Assembly (NCBI GenBank): GCA_905221605.1
Contig: CAJNDS010000058.1
Coordinates: forward strand, 873,492-937,491
Source: Symbiodinium natans
Taxonomy: Eukaryota > Sar > Dinophyceae > Suessiales > Symbiodiniaceae
Direction: 5' to 3'
Length of the DNA stretch: 64,000 nt
A program made the translations under genes and the position numbers. Below, piece after piece: positions 1 to 11,143 of the stretch. Position 1 is the stretch's first letter; every line of letters begins with the position of its first letter. Below the pieces are notes generated by a model. It ran no database searches, was not told where the DNA came from, and was given only the letters and a program-made list of their open reading frames with translations.

Positions 1-398
1 AAAGCCGTGAACCTTTGAAGCCATACCCGAAAGCCTTGCAGGCCCACATTCCTAGAGGCCCTAAACCCTAAACCCTAAACCCTAGACCCTAAACCCTAAA
101 CCCTAAACCTTAAACCTTACAGCCCAAGAGCCCCAAAACCCGAGACCTGCAAACCTATCCTATAGGGGCCTGAATAATTAGAAAGGGGCTTTGGGGGGGT
201 TATTATGATAGAATTACAAAGGGACTCTACTAAGGGACCATAAGGGACTACTATGAGCAACTATTCCGACCCCTATCTATATACATATACACACATGTAC
301 ATATTATGTAAACACCAAACGCCCTGAGCCCGCCTAAACCCTAAACCCTAAACCCTAAACCCTAAACCCCAGAAATCCCTAAACCCCAGAAATCCCCT

Positions 399-467
399 GA
401 GCTGTGCGCAAACTTGAGCAATGCCGCGGCCAACTCTCCGAGCCTTTGCTGGGCTCTTTTGGGGTCT
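399..467 (+). CDS. Exon-like fragment, unknown protein
   Basis: This short open segment lies between a CCCTAAA tract on its left and TTTAGGG on its right. The plus-strand reading begins ELCANLSNAAANSPSL. The minus strand is also open, so the strand is chosen only by the flank pattern seen at better-supported exons. No family is recognised and it could be chance in GC-rich DNA. Confidence 0.22.
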
Positions 468-1202
468 CGGGTTTAGATTTTGGGGTTTAGGGTTTGGGGT
501 TTAGGGTTTGGGGTGTGGGGCTTAGGGCCTTGGAGTTTTGGGTTTGGGGTGGGTTGGGGGGGCTTGGGGTTGGTTTAGGGTCTTTCGGGTTTCGGCCTTA
601 GGGTGTAGGGTCGGGGGCTCAGAGCTTAGGATTTGGGGTTTAAGGTTTGGGGATTAGGGCTTAGGGTCCTTAGGGTGCCTGGGCTCTTTAGGGGTTAGGG
701 TCTAGGGTTTAGGGTTTAGGGTTTGGGGTTTGGGGTTTAGGGTGTCGGTTTTAGGGTTTAGGGTTTAGGGCTTAGGGTGTCGGGTTTAGGGTTTAGGGTT
801 TGGTGTTTGGTGTTTGGGATTTTAAGATTTTGGGTTTGGGTTTTGGGTTTAGGATTTAGGGTTTACGCCTGAGAGCGCCCTGAATGGGGAAACTGTAACT
901 AAACTAAGAAACCATACCAGTTCCTATACATCCAATATCGTGATAACTCAGCTCCTCAGCAGACCAGTTTCGGGAGCCAGAGATTTTCTACGTTGCTCAG
1001 GGCTCAGGGTTTAGGGCGTAGGCCTAAGCCTCAACAGCCTCGCCGCACTCCACCAAACATGACCCTAACCCCAGGTAACCTGCTTCAAACACCAAACCAG
1101 CCCATAAACCCTAAATCCTAAACCCCAAACCCCAAACCCTAAACCCGAAACCCAAAACCCTAAACCCTAAACCTTAAACCCTCAACCCTCAACCCTGAAC
1201 CC

Positions 1203-1623
1203 TGCACCCTGAACCGACCGTAGGCCTCACAAAGGCCAACTTTCTTACCGCCACTCGTGCGCATGAGCCTGTGCTCAAAGATTTTGAGGTGCGACGGGCT
1301 TGAAAGGCCTCCGTGCCATCCGAAAAGGGCTCGGCTAGAAGAGACGCCGAATCTCCGTTGATGAACCAGGCCAGAATCTTGTAACGTACTGGTCTTTTCT
1401 GTGGAACTTGCAGAAATGCATCTTTGATATCAAGTGACCAAATACTCCATCGATTTGCCAATGCCAGAATTGGAATCAGCCTCGTCAACGACGGAGAGGT
1501 AGCTGGGCTGAACACATCTTCTCGTTTCGAGCTGTTGCACTCTCTCGCTACCAATCTCGCTCTTCTTTGCCAGCATCTTCTTGGCTTCAGGACTTCTGGA
1601 GGAACTTCTTGTTGGTTCCAACC
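1203..1623 (-). pseudogene. Copia-type (Ty1/copia) reverse transcriptase fragment
   Basis: Minus-strand translation gives RARLVARE, then FSPATSPSLTRLIPILALA, then IWSLDIKDAFLQVPQ. This is the order of conserved blocks at the start of the RVT_2 domain of copia-type Pol: a lysine/arginine-rich lead into LVAR, the FSP block, and the D-x-K-x-A-F-L motif holding the first catalytic aspartate. The frame opens after a stop near 1624 and no local ATG is needed, so this is an internal piece. No YVDD box, RNase H or integrase follows. Instead the frame runs straight into degenerate CCCTAAA repeats at about 1200. It is a truncated relic embedded in telomere-type repeats. The family assignment is confident; the exact ends are not. 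Confidence 0.72.
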
Positions 1624-1652
1624 CTAAACAAGTCCGAAGAAGTGAACCACAT

Positions 1653-1787
1653 GGTAGTTTCATGGGCCCTGAATATGGTCCCTAACCTCCCTTAAAGGGT
1701 TCTGATGTATGGGCCCCTAATTTGTACAGGGTATGTAAGGGGTACACAAGGGGTACCAGTTTAAGGGCCCAAACTAACCATGAAACG
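1653..1787 (-). mobile_element. Foldback element family G, copy 1
   Basis: The ends are inverted repeats built on GTTTCATGGGCCC on the left and GGGCCC...CCATGAAAC on the right. In reverse complement the interior shares several blocks in the same order with the element at 5235-5360, including TACCCCTTACATACCC and TCAGAACCCTTTAAGGGAGG. The pair are therefore diverged copies of one short non-autonomous element. It has no coding capacity. Confidence 0.6.
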
Positions 1788-1849
1788 ACCCCAAGACTGA
1801 AACCCTGAAGGCTCGGCTATCTAGCCAAAGGCCAGGGTTTGAGTCTTGA

Positions 1850-1959
1850 AGGTTGCCCAGTAACCTAGGATTAAAACGGGTGCCCATTTTTGCTTGAAGG
1901 GGTTCATGAGGGAGCCTAAACCCCCCCAAACGGGAATAAGGGAACTACCTGGGCATCCT
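1850..1959 (+). mobile_element. Foldback element family I, copy 1
   Basis: The ends AGGTTGCCCAG and CTGGGCATCCT are imperfect inverted repeats about 110 bases apart. After the left end, GCCCAGTAACCTA leads to AAAACGGGTGCCC and a T-rich run. The copy at 3828-3941 has the same order. Confidence 0.5.
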
Positions 1960-2340
1960 GATTCTTTAAGGTTGTTTCGGGTTTAGGGTTTAGGGTTCAG
2001 GGTTTAGGGCTTAGGGTTTAGGATGAAGGCTTGGCTAAATTAGGGTTTACGATTTCTGGGCTTCGGCTTAAGGCTTCAGGGCTGCAGGGCTGTGGCTTCA
2101 GGCTTGTCTCAGGGTTTTAAGGTCTCGGGGCATTTGCGTTTCAGGTCTGAGGGCTCAATACCTCAAACCTTAGCCCAACCTCACACTCCCATGTCCTACC
2201 AAAGCGCCAGGACACCTAACCCTAAACTCCTAAACCCTGAACTCCAAAACCCTGCACCCTAAACCCTGAACCTAAAAATTAAACCCTAAACCCTGCCCCC
2301 GGTTCTTGCAAAGCATAAGCCACAGCTGAACCCACCTAAA

Positions 2341-2440
2341 AGCTCCCAAGCCCGAAGACGCGGCTTGATGGTTCATGGATAGCGATACTGGTGGGAAGAT
2401 GTGTGCCTTGGTCACGGCGTGGAGGGCAAAGATGTAGCCC
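2341..2440 (-). CDS. Exon-like fragment, unknown protein
   Basis: The minus-strand reading begins YIFALHAVTKAHIFPPVS and is open throughout between two CCCTAAA tracts. The residue mix looks protein-like, but no domain is recognised and a plus frame is also open. Confidence 0.25.
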
Positions 2441-2561
2441 TGAACCCCAAACCCTTACCCCTAAACCCTAAACCCTAAAACCTAACCCTAAACCCTAAAC
2501 CCTAAACCCTAAACCCTAAACCCTAACCCCTAAACCCTAAACCCTGTCTCGGCCCTGGCCA

Positions 2562-2659
2562 CTCCCAGCTGAGCGGCTTCTGACTCGGGTCCGCGATGAT
2601 GCCGAGCGGTACATTGACGTTGTACTTCTTGTTGAACAGATTCCTGGCCGAAGCCAAGG
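2562..2659 (+). CDS. Exon-like fragment, unknown protein
   Basis: A plus-strand open segment reads LPAERLLTRVRDDAERYIDV and continues VLLVEQIPG. It has charged and hydrophobic residues spaced as in an amphipathic helix. It is preceded by CCCTAAA and ends exactly at GTTTAGGG (2660), which supplies a GT donor. The opposite strand is open but less convincing. No family is recognised. Confidence 0.4.
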
Positions 2660-3827
2660 GTTTAGGGCTTAGGGTTTAGGGTTTAGGGTTTGGGGTTTAG
2701 AGTTTAGGGTATAGGGCTGAGAGTTGAGGGTTTAGGGTTTAGGGTCGGGATAGCCAGCTCCCCAAACCTTCAAAGTCTAAGCCACAACCCTAAACCCTAA
2801 ATCCTAAACCCTAAACCCTAAACCCGAAACCCCAACCCCCCTGCCCCCTTAAACACAAAACCCTTGTGGTCGCCTCAGCTGCACCAGCTCCAGTGAGTCG
2901 AGTCCTCAGCCCAAAGCGGCTTGGGGTTGAGGGCTTTGGGGTTTAGGGTTTAGGGTTTAGGGTTTGAGGTTTGGGGTTTGGGGTTTGGGGTTTGGGGTTT
3001 GGGGTTTAGGGTTTAGGGTTTATTGCGTGGGGGTTTAGGCTTTAGGGTTTAGGGGGCTTGGGGTTTTGTCTTTGCATTTAATATTTGGTTTTTATTGTGA
3101 TTATATTGCTTTGTTTGTTTTTTTTTTTTTTTTTTTGGGGGGGGGGGTCTGGGGGTTTCAAGGGTTTACGCAATTTGTAAGGTACTGGATTTAGGCTTGG
3201 GGTTTAGGCAGCTTGTACGATCCTGATTTAGGGTATATATATATAGGGTTGGGTTCCGGCATTGGGAGTCGGGGGGTGTAGGACTTATGGTGGTTTGGGG
3301 TATAGGTGTTGGGGTTGGGAGTTTGGGGGTTAGGGCTTTTGGGCTGGGTGGCTAAATTACAGTTTAACAAACCTTGCAGGAATTCATCATATGTGGGAGG
3401 GGGCGCCTGAGGACAAGAGCATTCGCCAGCACCCATCAGCGTCAGCAAGGTGGGAGGCACCCGGTTTTCTAGAACCCAGCAGAAGGAGGATCACGTCAAG
3501 TTTGCTGTGCAGGCTGGACCAAGCTCTTCATCCGGCACAGCTGATCGGTAGTTGGCTTCGGATTTAGGATCTCGGGTTTGCTGTAACAAGCGTTTTGTGA
3601 AGTTTTGTGCTTAGAGCCAGGGTGTGGTATGGGAGTTGATATCGAACTCGTCCGTTCTACTCAAGCCCGAAAAGCATTCCGGGTTCCACAACCCAAGCAA
3701 ACAAAGGAGAAACAGAAACCACGAATGAAGCCGAAAGACCCCCAGCATACAGCCCAACAAGCCCTGAGCCCGAAACCCGAAAGACCGAACACCTCATAGG
3801 CCCCATTCATCCTGCTACAAATGAAGA

Positions 3828-3941
3828 CTTGGCAGCCCAGTAACTATATCAAAACAAGGGTACCCTTTTTTTGCGGTTGGTTCCTTCATAAGGGAACCTT
3901 GAACCCCAAAAAAAGGAAAAGGGCACCACCGGGCTACCAAG
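3828..3941 (+). mobile_element. Foldback element family I, copy 2
   Basis: The terminal inverted repeats are CTTGGCAGCCCAGT and ACCGGGCTACCAAG. Inside are GGTACCCTTTTTTTGCGGTT and a second small hairpin, GGTTCCTTCATAAGGGAACC. The order matches the element at 1850-1959. Similar pieces (CAGTGGTACCCT, GGTTCCCTTA) occur at 31199-31268 and 35095-35160. Confidence 0.6.
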
Positions 3942-4188
3942 AAGATGCTAGCCGTAAAGCCCAAACCCTCCATGCACCGAAACCGTGCCATTTGAGGCCC
4001 TTAGGGCTTTCAGGGTCTAGGGTGGGGTTTAGGGCTTCGGGTTTGGGGCTTGGGCGCTGAAGATTCCAGGCTGCCTCAGGATTCAGAGTTTAGGGCACAG
4101 GGCAGCTTGAAGGTTTCAGGGTTTATAGGGAGGAGCTGAAGCCCTCAACGGTTTAGGGTGTAGGATTTAGGGCTTAGGGCCCTCAACT

Positions 4189-4297
4189 CTTGACGCAAAA
4201 GACCAAGTGGCCGAGTTGATGCAGAGACTTCCCCTTGACTCGGCCCCTTGGCACAACCGTGTCTCGGGCGCTTTGAGATCTTACCTTTGTTGCCTGT
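4189..4297 (+). CDS. Exon-like fragment, unknown protein (strand uncertain)
   Basis: The plus reading is STLDAKDQVAELMQRLPLDS followed by APWHNRVSG, open across the whole unique segment between a TTTAGGG tract and a long CCCTAAA array. The minus strand is also open, and the flank orientation would favour minus. I prefer plus on residue composition only. Confidence 0.28.
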
Positions 4298-5002
4298 CTA
4301 CCCTAAACCCTAAACCCTAAACCCTAAACCCTAAACCCTAAACCCTAAACCCTAAACCCTAAACCCTAACGCTAAACCCTAACACGAAATCCCGTAACCC
4401 CAAACTCTGCTCCATGTATCCCCTGAACACCCTAAACCCTAAACCCTAAACCCTAAACCCTAAACCCTAAACCCTAAACCCTAAACCCTAAACCCTAAAC
4501 CCTAAACCCTGAACTGAAGTCGGTGTTGCGTTGCGTTCGAGTGCTCCTCACACTCCCTGTAGACACCATGTGGTCTAAAACGTGCATAAGAAGATTTAAG
4601 GCTCCGGGTTTAGGGTTTCGGCGAATTCTTCACGGAAACCCTAAACCCTAAACCCTAAACCCTAAACCCTAAACCCTAAACCCTAAACCTTGAACCCCTA
4701 AACCCTAACTTAGAGAATGTTCTGCGGATCGCCCTTAAACCCTAAAACCCGACAACCAATCCCCGAACCCGATGATCTAAAGCCCCTAAGCACCCGGCAT
4801 AGAAACCTGAAGCCTAGAAATGCCCTTTTGGGGAGTCCAAACCCTAAACCCTAAACCCAAACCTGAACCCTGAACTCACTCCCTAAACCCTTAGGGTATG
4901 AGGGAATTGGGCACCTTATACCCCCCCCCCCAAAAAAAAAAAAAAAAAAAACATCTCCCTGAAGCCTAAAGCCTAAATCCCAAATCCTAAGCCCTTTCTT
5001 GG

Positions 5003-5110
5003 GCCCTGTTGACTTAGCAAGTGGAGTTAGTAAGTTGGGCTGTGGGGATTCGAATAGGGCTTCTACGGGATACTAAGTAGACGTACGAAGTCAAAAGTCA
5101 AAAGAGCTTC
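5003..5110 (+). mobile_element. Foldback element family K, copy 1
   Basis: It begins with CCCTGTTGACTTAGCAAGT and ends with AAGTCAAAAGAGCTTC, inverted over the GACTT/AAGTC core. It shares GACTTAGCAAGT, GTTAGTAA, ACTAAGTAGAC and the right end with 32871-32985, so the two are copies of one element. Confidence 0.65.
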
Positions 5111-5234
5111 CAAGTAAGGGCTTCTACAGGGGTTCGGAACTCCCCAAATTCCCTACTCTTAGGGGTTTAGGGTTTAGGGTTTAGGGTTTAGGGTTCCTAA
5201 ACCCTAAACCCTAAACCCTAAACCCTAAACCCCA

Positions 5235-5360
5235 GGGTAGTGACATGGCGCCTTAAACGGAGACCCCTCGTATACCCCTTACATACCCGGACAACCCAGG
5301 GGCCCGTACTTCAGAACCCTTTAAGGGAGGCAAGGGACCATAGGAAGGGCCCACACAACC
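5235..5360 (+). mobile_element. Foldback element family G, copy 2
   Basis: It is the partner of 1653-1787 in opposite orientation. The shared blocks are TACCCCTTACATACCC, AGGGGCCC, TCAGAACCCTTTAAGGGAGG and AGGGACCATA. CCCTAAA arrays flank its left side. Confidence 0.6.
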
Positions 5361-5626
5361 ACCCTTAGATAGGGGTTCGCTAAACCCTTGCACCCTAAAT
5401 CCTAAACCCTAAATCCTAAACGCTAAACCCTACAACCTAAATCCTAAACCCTAGATCCTAAACCTTAGAGGAATGAACTCCCCCTGTTCCCTGAGAAGAG
5501 CCGGTGAGCTTAGGGCTTACGGCTTCTTGAAAGAGCTCGGGGAGCTTGATGTCGTTCAACAGCGAGATCGGTTTAGGGTTTAGGGTTTCGGGTTTCGGGT
5601 TTGGGGTTGAGGGTTTGCTGAACTTG

Positions 5627-5728
5627 CTGGTTCTTCGTAGGGGCTGGGGGGAATTAGGTACCCCATACAAGCCCTTAAAAGGGTAGAAGGGGTACAGAAT
5701 TCATCCATCATTCCCTACTAGGAACCAG
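5627..5728 (+). mobile_element. Foldback element family M, copy 1
   Basis: The terminal inverted repeats are CTGGTTCTTCGTAGGG and CCCTACTAGGAACCAG. The interior has GAATTAGGTACC. Similar complete or half elements occur at 51503-51591, 27987 (left end), 31125 (right end), 7525 (left end) and 62130 (left end). Confidence 0.6.
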
Positions 5729-8721
5729 CAGATAAACTGAACCCTAAACCTTACTGAAACCCTAAACCCTGCACCCTAAACCCTAAACCCAAAACCCCAA
5801 CCCCTAAACCCGAAACCCTAAACCCGAAACCCTAAACCCGAAACCCTAAACCCAAAACCCCAAACCCGAAACCCTAAACCCTAAACCCAAACCCCAAACC
5901 CCAAACCCTAAACCCCAAACCCTAAACCCTAAACCGAAACCCAAAACCCTAAACCCGAAACCCTAAACCCTAAACCCCAAACCCGAAACCCTAAACGCGA
6001 AACCCCCAACCCTAAACCCTAAACCCGGAATTCTAAACCCGAAGCCCTGAACCCTGAACCTTAAAACTGCGTGAGGCCGCGCTCCAGGGGCCCGACCAGC
6101 TGCCCCCGCCAGCTTTGGCTTGCTGGGCCAAGAATCCCTTGGCGCTTTCTTGGGTTTAGGGTTTAGGGTTTAGGGTTTAGGGTTTAGGGTTTAGGACGAA
6201 GTGTACCAAGAGCTCGGGTTGTGAGTAGGGTGGCTTAGGGGAGTTTAGGGTTTGAGGGGTTTTGGGGTTTAGTAGGTGGTTCTAACCCTAAACCCTAAAC
6301 CCTAAACCGGTTCAAGGTCTGGGGCTCGGCCTCAGGGCTCGGGGTTTAGGGTTTAGGGTCGGGGAGAGCTTGGGGTGTGCAATTCTGCACTGTACCCAAA
6401 ACCTTAGACCCTAAACCCTAAACCCTAAACCCGAAACCCTACACCCTAAACCTTGAACGCTAAACCTAAAAACCCTAAAACCCAAAGCCGAAACCCAAAA
6501 CCCTTGCACTCCTGATCTCATTAGACAGATCATGCGCTAGACCGCCAAGTCCGGGTTTGGGGTTTAGGGTTTAGGGTTTAGGGTTTAGGGTTTGGGGTTT
6601 GGGGTTTGGGGTTTAGGCTTCGGGGTTTGGGGTTTAGGTTTAGGGTTTAGGGCTTTAGGCGGAAGGCCTGTTCATGTGATCTCCTGTTTGTTAGTCATGA
6701 GTCCGAGAGCACGAAAAGGAGCACATCCCCGCTGCCCAGAGGTTTAGGGTTTAGGGTTTAGGGTTTAGGGTTTAGGGTTTAGGACTTAATGCCAACGGTC
6801 CTTGTCTGAACCCGAACATCACTGATTGTACCAGGACTGTTCGCTGGAAGGTGGCATTGACAAATGTGTTGTTCTGTCAAGTGCAGGGCATTTCGATTGC
6901 CAGCGTCTCATGAAAGATAGGAGAGTAGGTGAGTGGAAACCCTCATCTTGGTGACCAGCAGATGTACCTGGCTTGAGGTTGTTGTGGACGAAGTTGCCTG
7001 CAGTTGAACTGCCTGCGCTGAATCAGTAGGTGGACAATCTCAGGGTAGATCGCACTTGGTCATTAGCAACATCAGTGTTGATGAAGTTCAATGCCACTTG
7101 ACTTGCCGAATAAATCCGCACATTGTTGTCGCGGGAGCCGAAATCTCCCCGAGTGAACAACGCTCGCATGCGCAAACACTGGGGATTCACTGATGTTGGT
7201 GACTTCACCAGCAGATCTCTGACGTCCAGTACCACGTTTGCAGTCACAGCGAGCCAGCTCCAAGCCAGCTTCTTGAGAAGTATGCTAACATTGAAAGTAG
7301 CTCGCAGACGGGCACGCAGGTACATGGCCAGAGAATGGCTCTCCTTGAGAAACATCCTCTGCCACCTGCCCTAAACTCCACAAAACCCCAAACCCGAAAC
7401 CCGAAAGCCTGAACCCTAAAACCCTAAATCCAAAACCACAAAACCCTAGACAAACCCTACATCCCAAACCCCTAAAGCCTGAACTCCCCAAACCAGAAAA
7501 CAACCCAAAGCCCCCGTCTCTCCTAATCGTTCTTCGTAGGGATTAAGGTACCCTATAGGATCCCTGAAAGGTAGATAGATACACAGATACATATACATAT
7601 AATATATATATATATAAGCTAAAACCCCAACTCCTAAACCCTCAACCTTAAACCCCAAAACCATCCCTTTGAGGGTGTATATATATATATGTATACATAT
7701 ACACAAATCAATCAATAAATAAATAATTAGATAAATAAATAATAAATATATCTATAGATATGTGTATCTATATATATATATATATATACATACATATAGA
7801 GGGATATAGGGTCTACACACATATATTGAACATTAAGCCCTAAACCCGAAATCCTACACCCCAAACCCTAAACCCTGAACCCTAAACCCTAAACCCCAAA
7901 CCCTAAACCTCAAACCCCAAACCCTAAACCCCAAACCCTAAACCCTAAACCCCAGACTCTTAGTTCTAGTCTCAACTGAGCTCGGCGCCTGCACTGAGCC
8001 CTCTTTGGAGCCCTTGTCCTGCGGTGGCTAACGCGAACACAAAGGGTTTAGGGTTTAGGGTTTAGGGTTTAGGGTTTAGGGTTTAGGGTTTAGGGCTAGG
8101 GTTTAGGGGTTAGGGTTTAGGGGCGCGCCCTCATCCGTTCAAGTACGGCTCTCTCTTGTCTTGTGTGTTCTGGCAGGGTCAAACCTTTCTGGCTCACTTG
8201 CCGAGTTCCGGCTCACTGATCCCTTCGCGGCAACAGATCCTAACCCGAAATACCCTGAACCCTAAACCCTAAACCCTAAACTCCTAAACCCTAAACCCTA
8301 AACCCTAAACCCTAAACCCTAAACCCCGAACCCTAAACAGGGGGATGAGGGGACACATCCTTGCAACCTCAAACTTTCTCCAGGGCTCCTCGGTCGCGCC
8401 CTCCTCCTTTGCTGGAGCTGTCTGCCCTGGCAACGCGCTTCTGGCTACTTGATCTTACGGTTCTCCAGCCCTAAACCCTAAACCCTAAATCCTAAACCCT
8501 AAACCCTAAACCCTAACTCTAAACCCTAAACCCCAAACCCCAAACCCTAAACCCTAAATCCTAAAACGCTATAAACCCTCCAAAACCTAAACCCCGGGAA
8601 CCTTCAAGCAAGGCCGAAGGCTTGGTGGGCAGGGCTTCGAGGCTTTTCAGGGCTTCTGCTTACAGGGCATACTGTAGGGTTTAGGGTTTAGGGTTTAGGG
8701 TTTAGGGTTTAGGGTTTAGGG

Positions 8722-8907
8722 TTATGCTGTGCATGGAGGAAATCTTGCACCGCTTGATGCAGACAATGATCGGGCAAAGGCTCCGGCTACAAAGCTCATC
8801 TGTCTATGATACAAATGATGCCATGCAGTGCCCTCGAAGCCTTTTGTACTTGCCAGTACGGTATACCCACCTGTCAGAACTCGGGATTGCATGGGGTTGC
8901 CTGACCC
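8722..8907 (-). CDS. C-terminal exon-like fragment, unknown protein
   Basis: On the minus strand about 60 codons are open: RVLTGGYTVLASTKGFEGTA, then WHHLYHRQMSFVAGAFARSL, ending ARFPPCTA. The stop TAA lies within the adjacent telomere-type tract. A 71-residue plus-strand frame overlaps it but is less protein-like. The reading starts after a stop at 8908, so an upstream exon would be needed. No domain is recognised. Confidence 0.42.
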   Translation of the reverse strand, partial: GSGNPMQSRVLTGGYTVLASTKGFEGTAWHHLYHRQMSFVAGAFARSLSASSGARFPPCTA

Positions 8908-9180
8908 CTAATACGAAACGCCCTCAGAACAACTTATAGTATCTATTGATGCACCTTGTCTGCAAGCCAGTGCATGGGAGATTAACGTCTAGGGCTTTAG
9001 CAGGGTTTGGGTTATACTACAGGCCCTTTAGAACCCCAAACCCTCCGCAAACATGTCGGGTTTCTGGTCTAAGGTTCAAGGTTTTGCATAGCGCCAGGGT
9101 TCGAGCTAGGGTTTAGGGTTTAGGGTTTCGGGCTTAGGGTTGCGGGTTTAGGGTTTAGGGGTTTAGGGTTTAGGGCTCAG

Positions 9181-9273
9181 GACACCCTTACATCTTTAAG
9201 ACCAGCCGGGAAGACTCTCGTGCACGTGATCCAGAATGGGCAAGTCCTGCTCACAGTGCCGATATTTGATTGA
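9181..9273 (+). CDS. C-terminal exon-like fragment, unknown protein
   Basis: The plus-strand reading is DTLTSLRPAGKTLVHVIQNG then QVLLTVPIFD and a stop. It sits between two TTTAGGG tracts, directly after TTTAGGGCTCAG, which ends in AG and could be an acceptor. It is too short for a family call. Confidence 0.4.
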   Translation, partial: DTLTSLRPAGKTLVHVIQNGQVLLTVPIFD

Positions 9274-9502
9274 GGGCCTCTGGGATGGCCCTTAAGGTTT
9301 AGGGTTTAGGGTTTAGGGTTTAGGGTTTAGGGTTTAGGGTTTAGGGTTTAGGGTTTAGGGTTTAGGGACCCAATAAGGGAAACTATAAAATGTCCCAAGG
9401 GCCTACCTAGGCCACAGGCTTGCGGGTTTGGGCCCTGCACCCTAAGCTTTGTAGGGCTCAATGATCCTCATACTCCTTAAGGAAGAAAGCTATGCTTTGG
9501 GG

Positions 9503-9588
9503 ATTTTCCCCCTTCTACGAAGAGTCCTTAATAAGAGATTATACAAGGGGGGTACTATAATCCCTCTTGAGGACTGTACATATAAATC
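9503..9588 (+). mobile_element. Foldback element family C, copy 1
   Basis: The left end is TTCCCCCTTCTACGAAGAGT leading to AGTCCTTAATAAG. The centre has a G-run followed by GTACTATAATCCC. The right end is TTGAGGACTGTACATATAA. Other copies are at 33497-33582, 36189-36262 and 45984-46075. The inverted AGTCCTTAA/TTGAGGACT ends define the family. Confidence 0.65.
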
Positions 9589-10496
9589 CCAAGCTATACT
9601 ACCTTACGAACGGATTCGCATACAGGGCCTGTGGGCAACGGAAATGCGCACCAACAAACGTTACTAGCCAAGGCTGAGAATGACACACGCATTTAGGGGG
9701 CTTACACATCATAAAAATTGAATGAAATGACCCCGAAAATATGATCACAAACAGAATAACGGAATTTAGGGGGCTTAGGGTTTTTGGCTAGAGTTTGGGG
9801 TTTAGGGTGCGGAAGTTCTTGTCGCAAGACCCTCCGCGAACGCGTCAGCGCCTCTGCAGCAAATTGAAACTCCTGACATCCGAGAATCCCCCGGCAAGCC
9901 CCATAAACCCTAAACCCTGAACCCTGAACTCTAAACCCTAAACCCTAAACCCTAAACCCTAAACCCTAAACCCCAAACCCCTAGACCCCTAAACCCCTAA
10001 ACCCTAAACACACCAAACACGCCTTCGACCAAGACCATGGCTTCAACTCCCCCGACGAAACCGAAAGTTCAAAGCGACCCCACCAACCCCAAACCCTCAG
10101 CCCCGAAACCCTAAACCCTAAACCCCGAAACCCCTAGACCCCTAAACCCTAAACGCCGAAACCCTAAACCCTAAACCCCTAAACCCTAAACGCCGAAACC
10201 CTAAACCCTAAACCCTAAACTCTAAACCCTAAACCCTAAACCCTGAGCCTTAAAATGCCAAGTCCTGCCATTGGGACTTCTGCCATTCCACGTCGCAGGC
10301 GCAGAGCTGCGTAGTGCTGGGCTCCGCCTCGTGCGTTCACAGAAGCCCCCTAAACCCTAAACCCTAAACCCTAAACCCTAAACCGTAAACCCTAAACCCG
10401 AAACCCTAAACCCTAAACCCTAAACCCTAAACCCTAAACCCTAACCCTAAACCCTAAACCCTAAACCCTGAACCCTGAACCCTGAACCCTGAACCC

Positions 10497-10706
10497 TTGT
10501 ACTGGGCCCGCAGGCAGTCCAAAGACCTCGGTTGTCAGGTTCTGATGGCTCTCCTGCCAGAGGCTCAGAAGTTTAATGTGCAACGAACGCCGCTTGTAGT
10601 TCAATGCTCTGCCTCCCCTCTCTGCACGGCCGCGAAAGCGCTCGCAAGACCAACTAGCTCTGAGCGGCGAGCAGCAGATAGCATCCAAATGCGAAGTGTC
10701 GCGTAG
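10497..10706 (+). CDS. Exon-like open frame, unknown protein
   Basis: The plus frame begins YWARRQSKDLGCQVLMALLP, continues EAQKFNVQRTPLVV and ends DSIQMRSVA and a stop. It starts immediately after degenerate CCCTAAA/CCCTGAA repeats and reaches a natural stop in unique sequence. The minus frame of 75 codons runs into the repeats and looks like a shadow. There is no recognised domain and no ATG at the start, so it would be a 3' exon. Confidence 0.38.
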   Translation: MYWARRQSKDLGCQVLMALLPEAQKFNVQRTPLVVQCSASPLCTAAKALARPTSSERRAADSIQMRSVA

Positions 10707-10821
10707 CGCAGAGAGGGTCGCGCCGCGTAGCTGGCAATGGAGGTTCGCGGTGAAACCTTCAAAAAACCTTTAAACCCTAAACCCCAGACTCCTCCACCTA
10801 CCTAGAATTCTGGCATTGCAG

Positions 10822-10900
10822 GGCTTTCCCTAAGATCCGGAAGCCCCAGCATCCCCCACACGGCCTATTCACAGCAAACTCGGATGCAGCCTTTTGGGCG
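10822..10900 (+). CDS. Exon-like fragment with acceptor and GTTTAGGG donor
   Basis: It is preceded by TTCTGGCATTGCAG, a good acceptor, and followed exactly by GTTTAGGG repeats. The internal reading is AFPKIRKPQHPPHGLFTANS then DAAFWA. CCCTAAA lies to the left and TTTAGGG to the right. Unknown function. Confidence 0.4.
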
Positions 10901-11066
10901 GTTTAGGGTTTAGGGTTTAGGGTTTAGGGTTTAGGGTTTAGGGTTTAGGGTTTGGGCTTTGGGTTGGTTTACCTATAGAGTAAAATGCTCGGAAGCCAAA
11001 TCCGAGGAACTCAAGGACACACGCGCGCAATGTGTTGAATCAGAAGCCCTACCAGGATGGGCTATT

Positions 11067-11143
11067 AGGCCTTAAAATCCCCATAATGAACCCTATAAAG
11101 GGCCTTTTAAGGGATTGTAGGGTATAATAGCCCGTGCTGGTAA
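11067..11143 (+). mobile_element. Short foldback element
   Basis: The terminal inverted repeats are ACCAGGATGGGCTATTA and TAATAGCCCGTGCTGGT, about 75 bases apart. Inside is a weaker pair around CCCTATAAAGGG. No second copy was noticed. Confidence 0.45.

Noticed and set aside
1..130. True chromosome end (telomere)
   Set aside because: Only short CCCTAAA runs, followed by unique DNA and by arrays of both orientations throughout the 64 kb.
7023..7374. Open frames of 83 and 110 codons on opposite strands in unique DNA
   Set aside because: Neither has recognisable motifs, and the two overlap almost fully; I could not choose a strand or find splice context.
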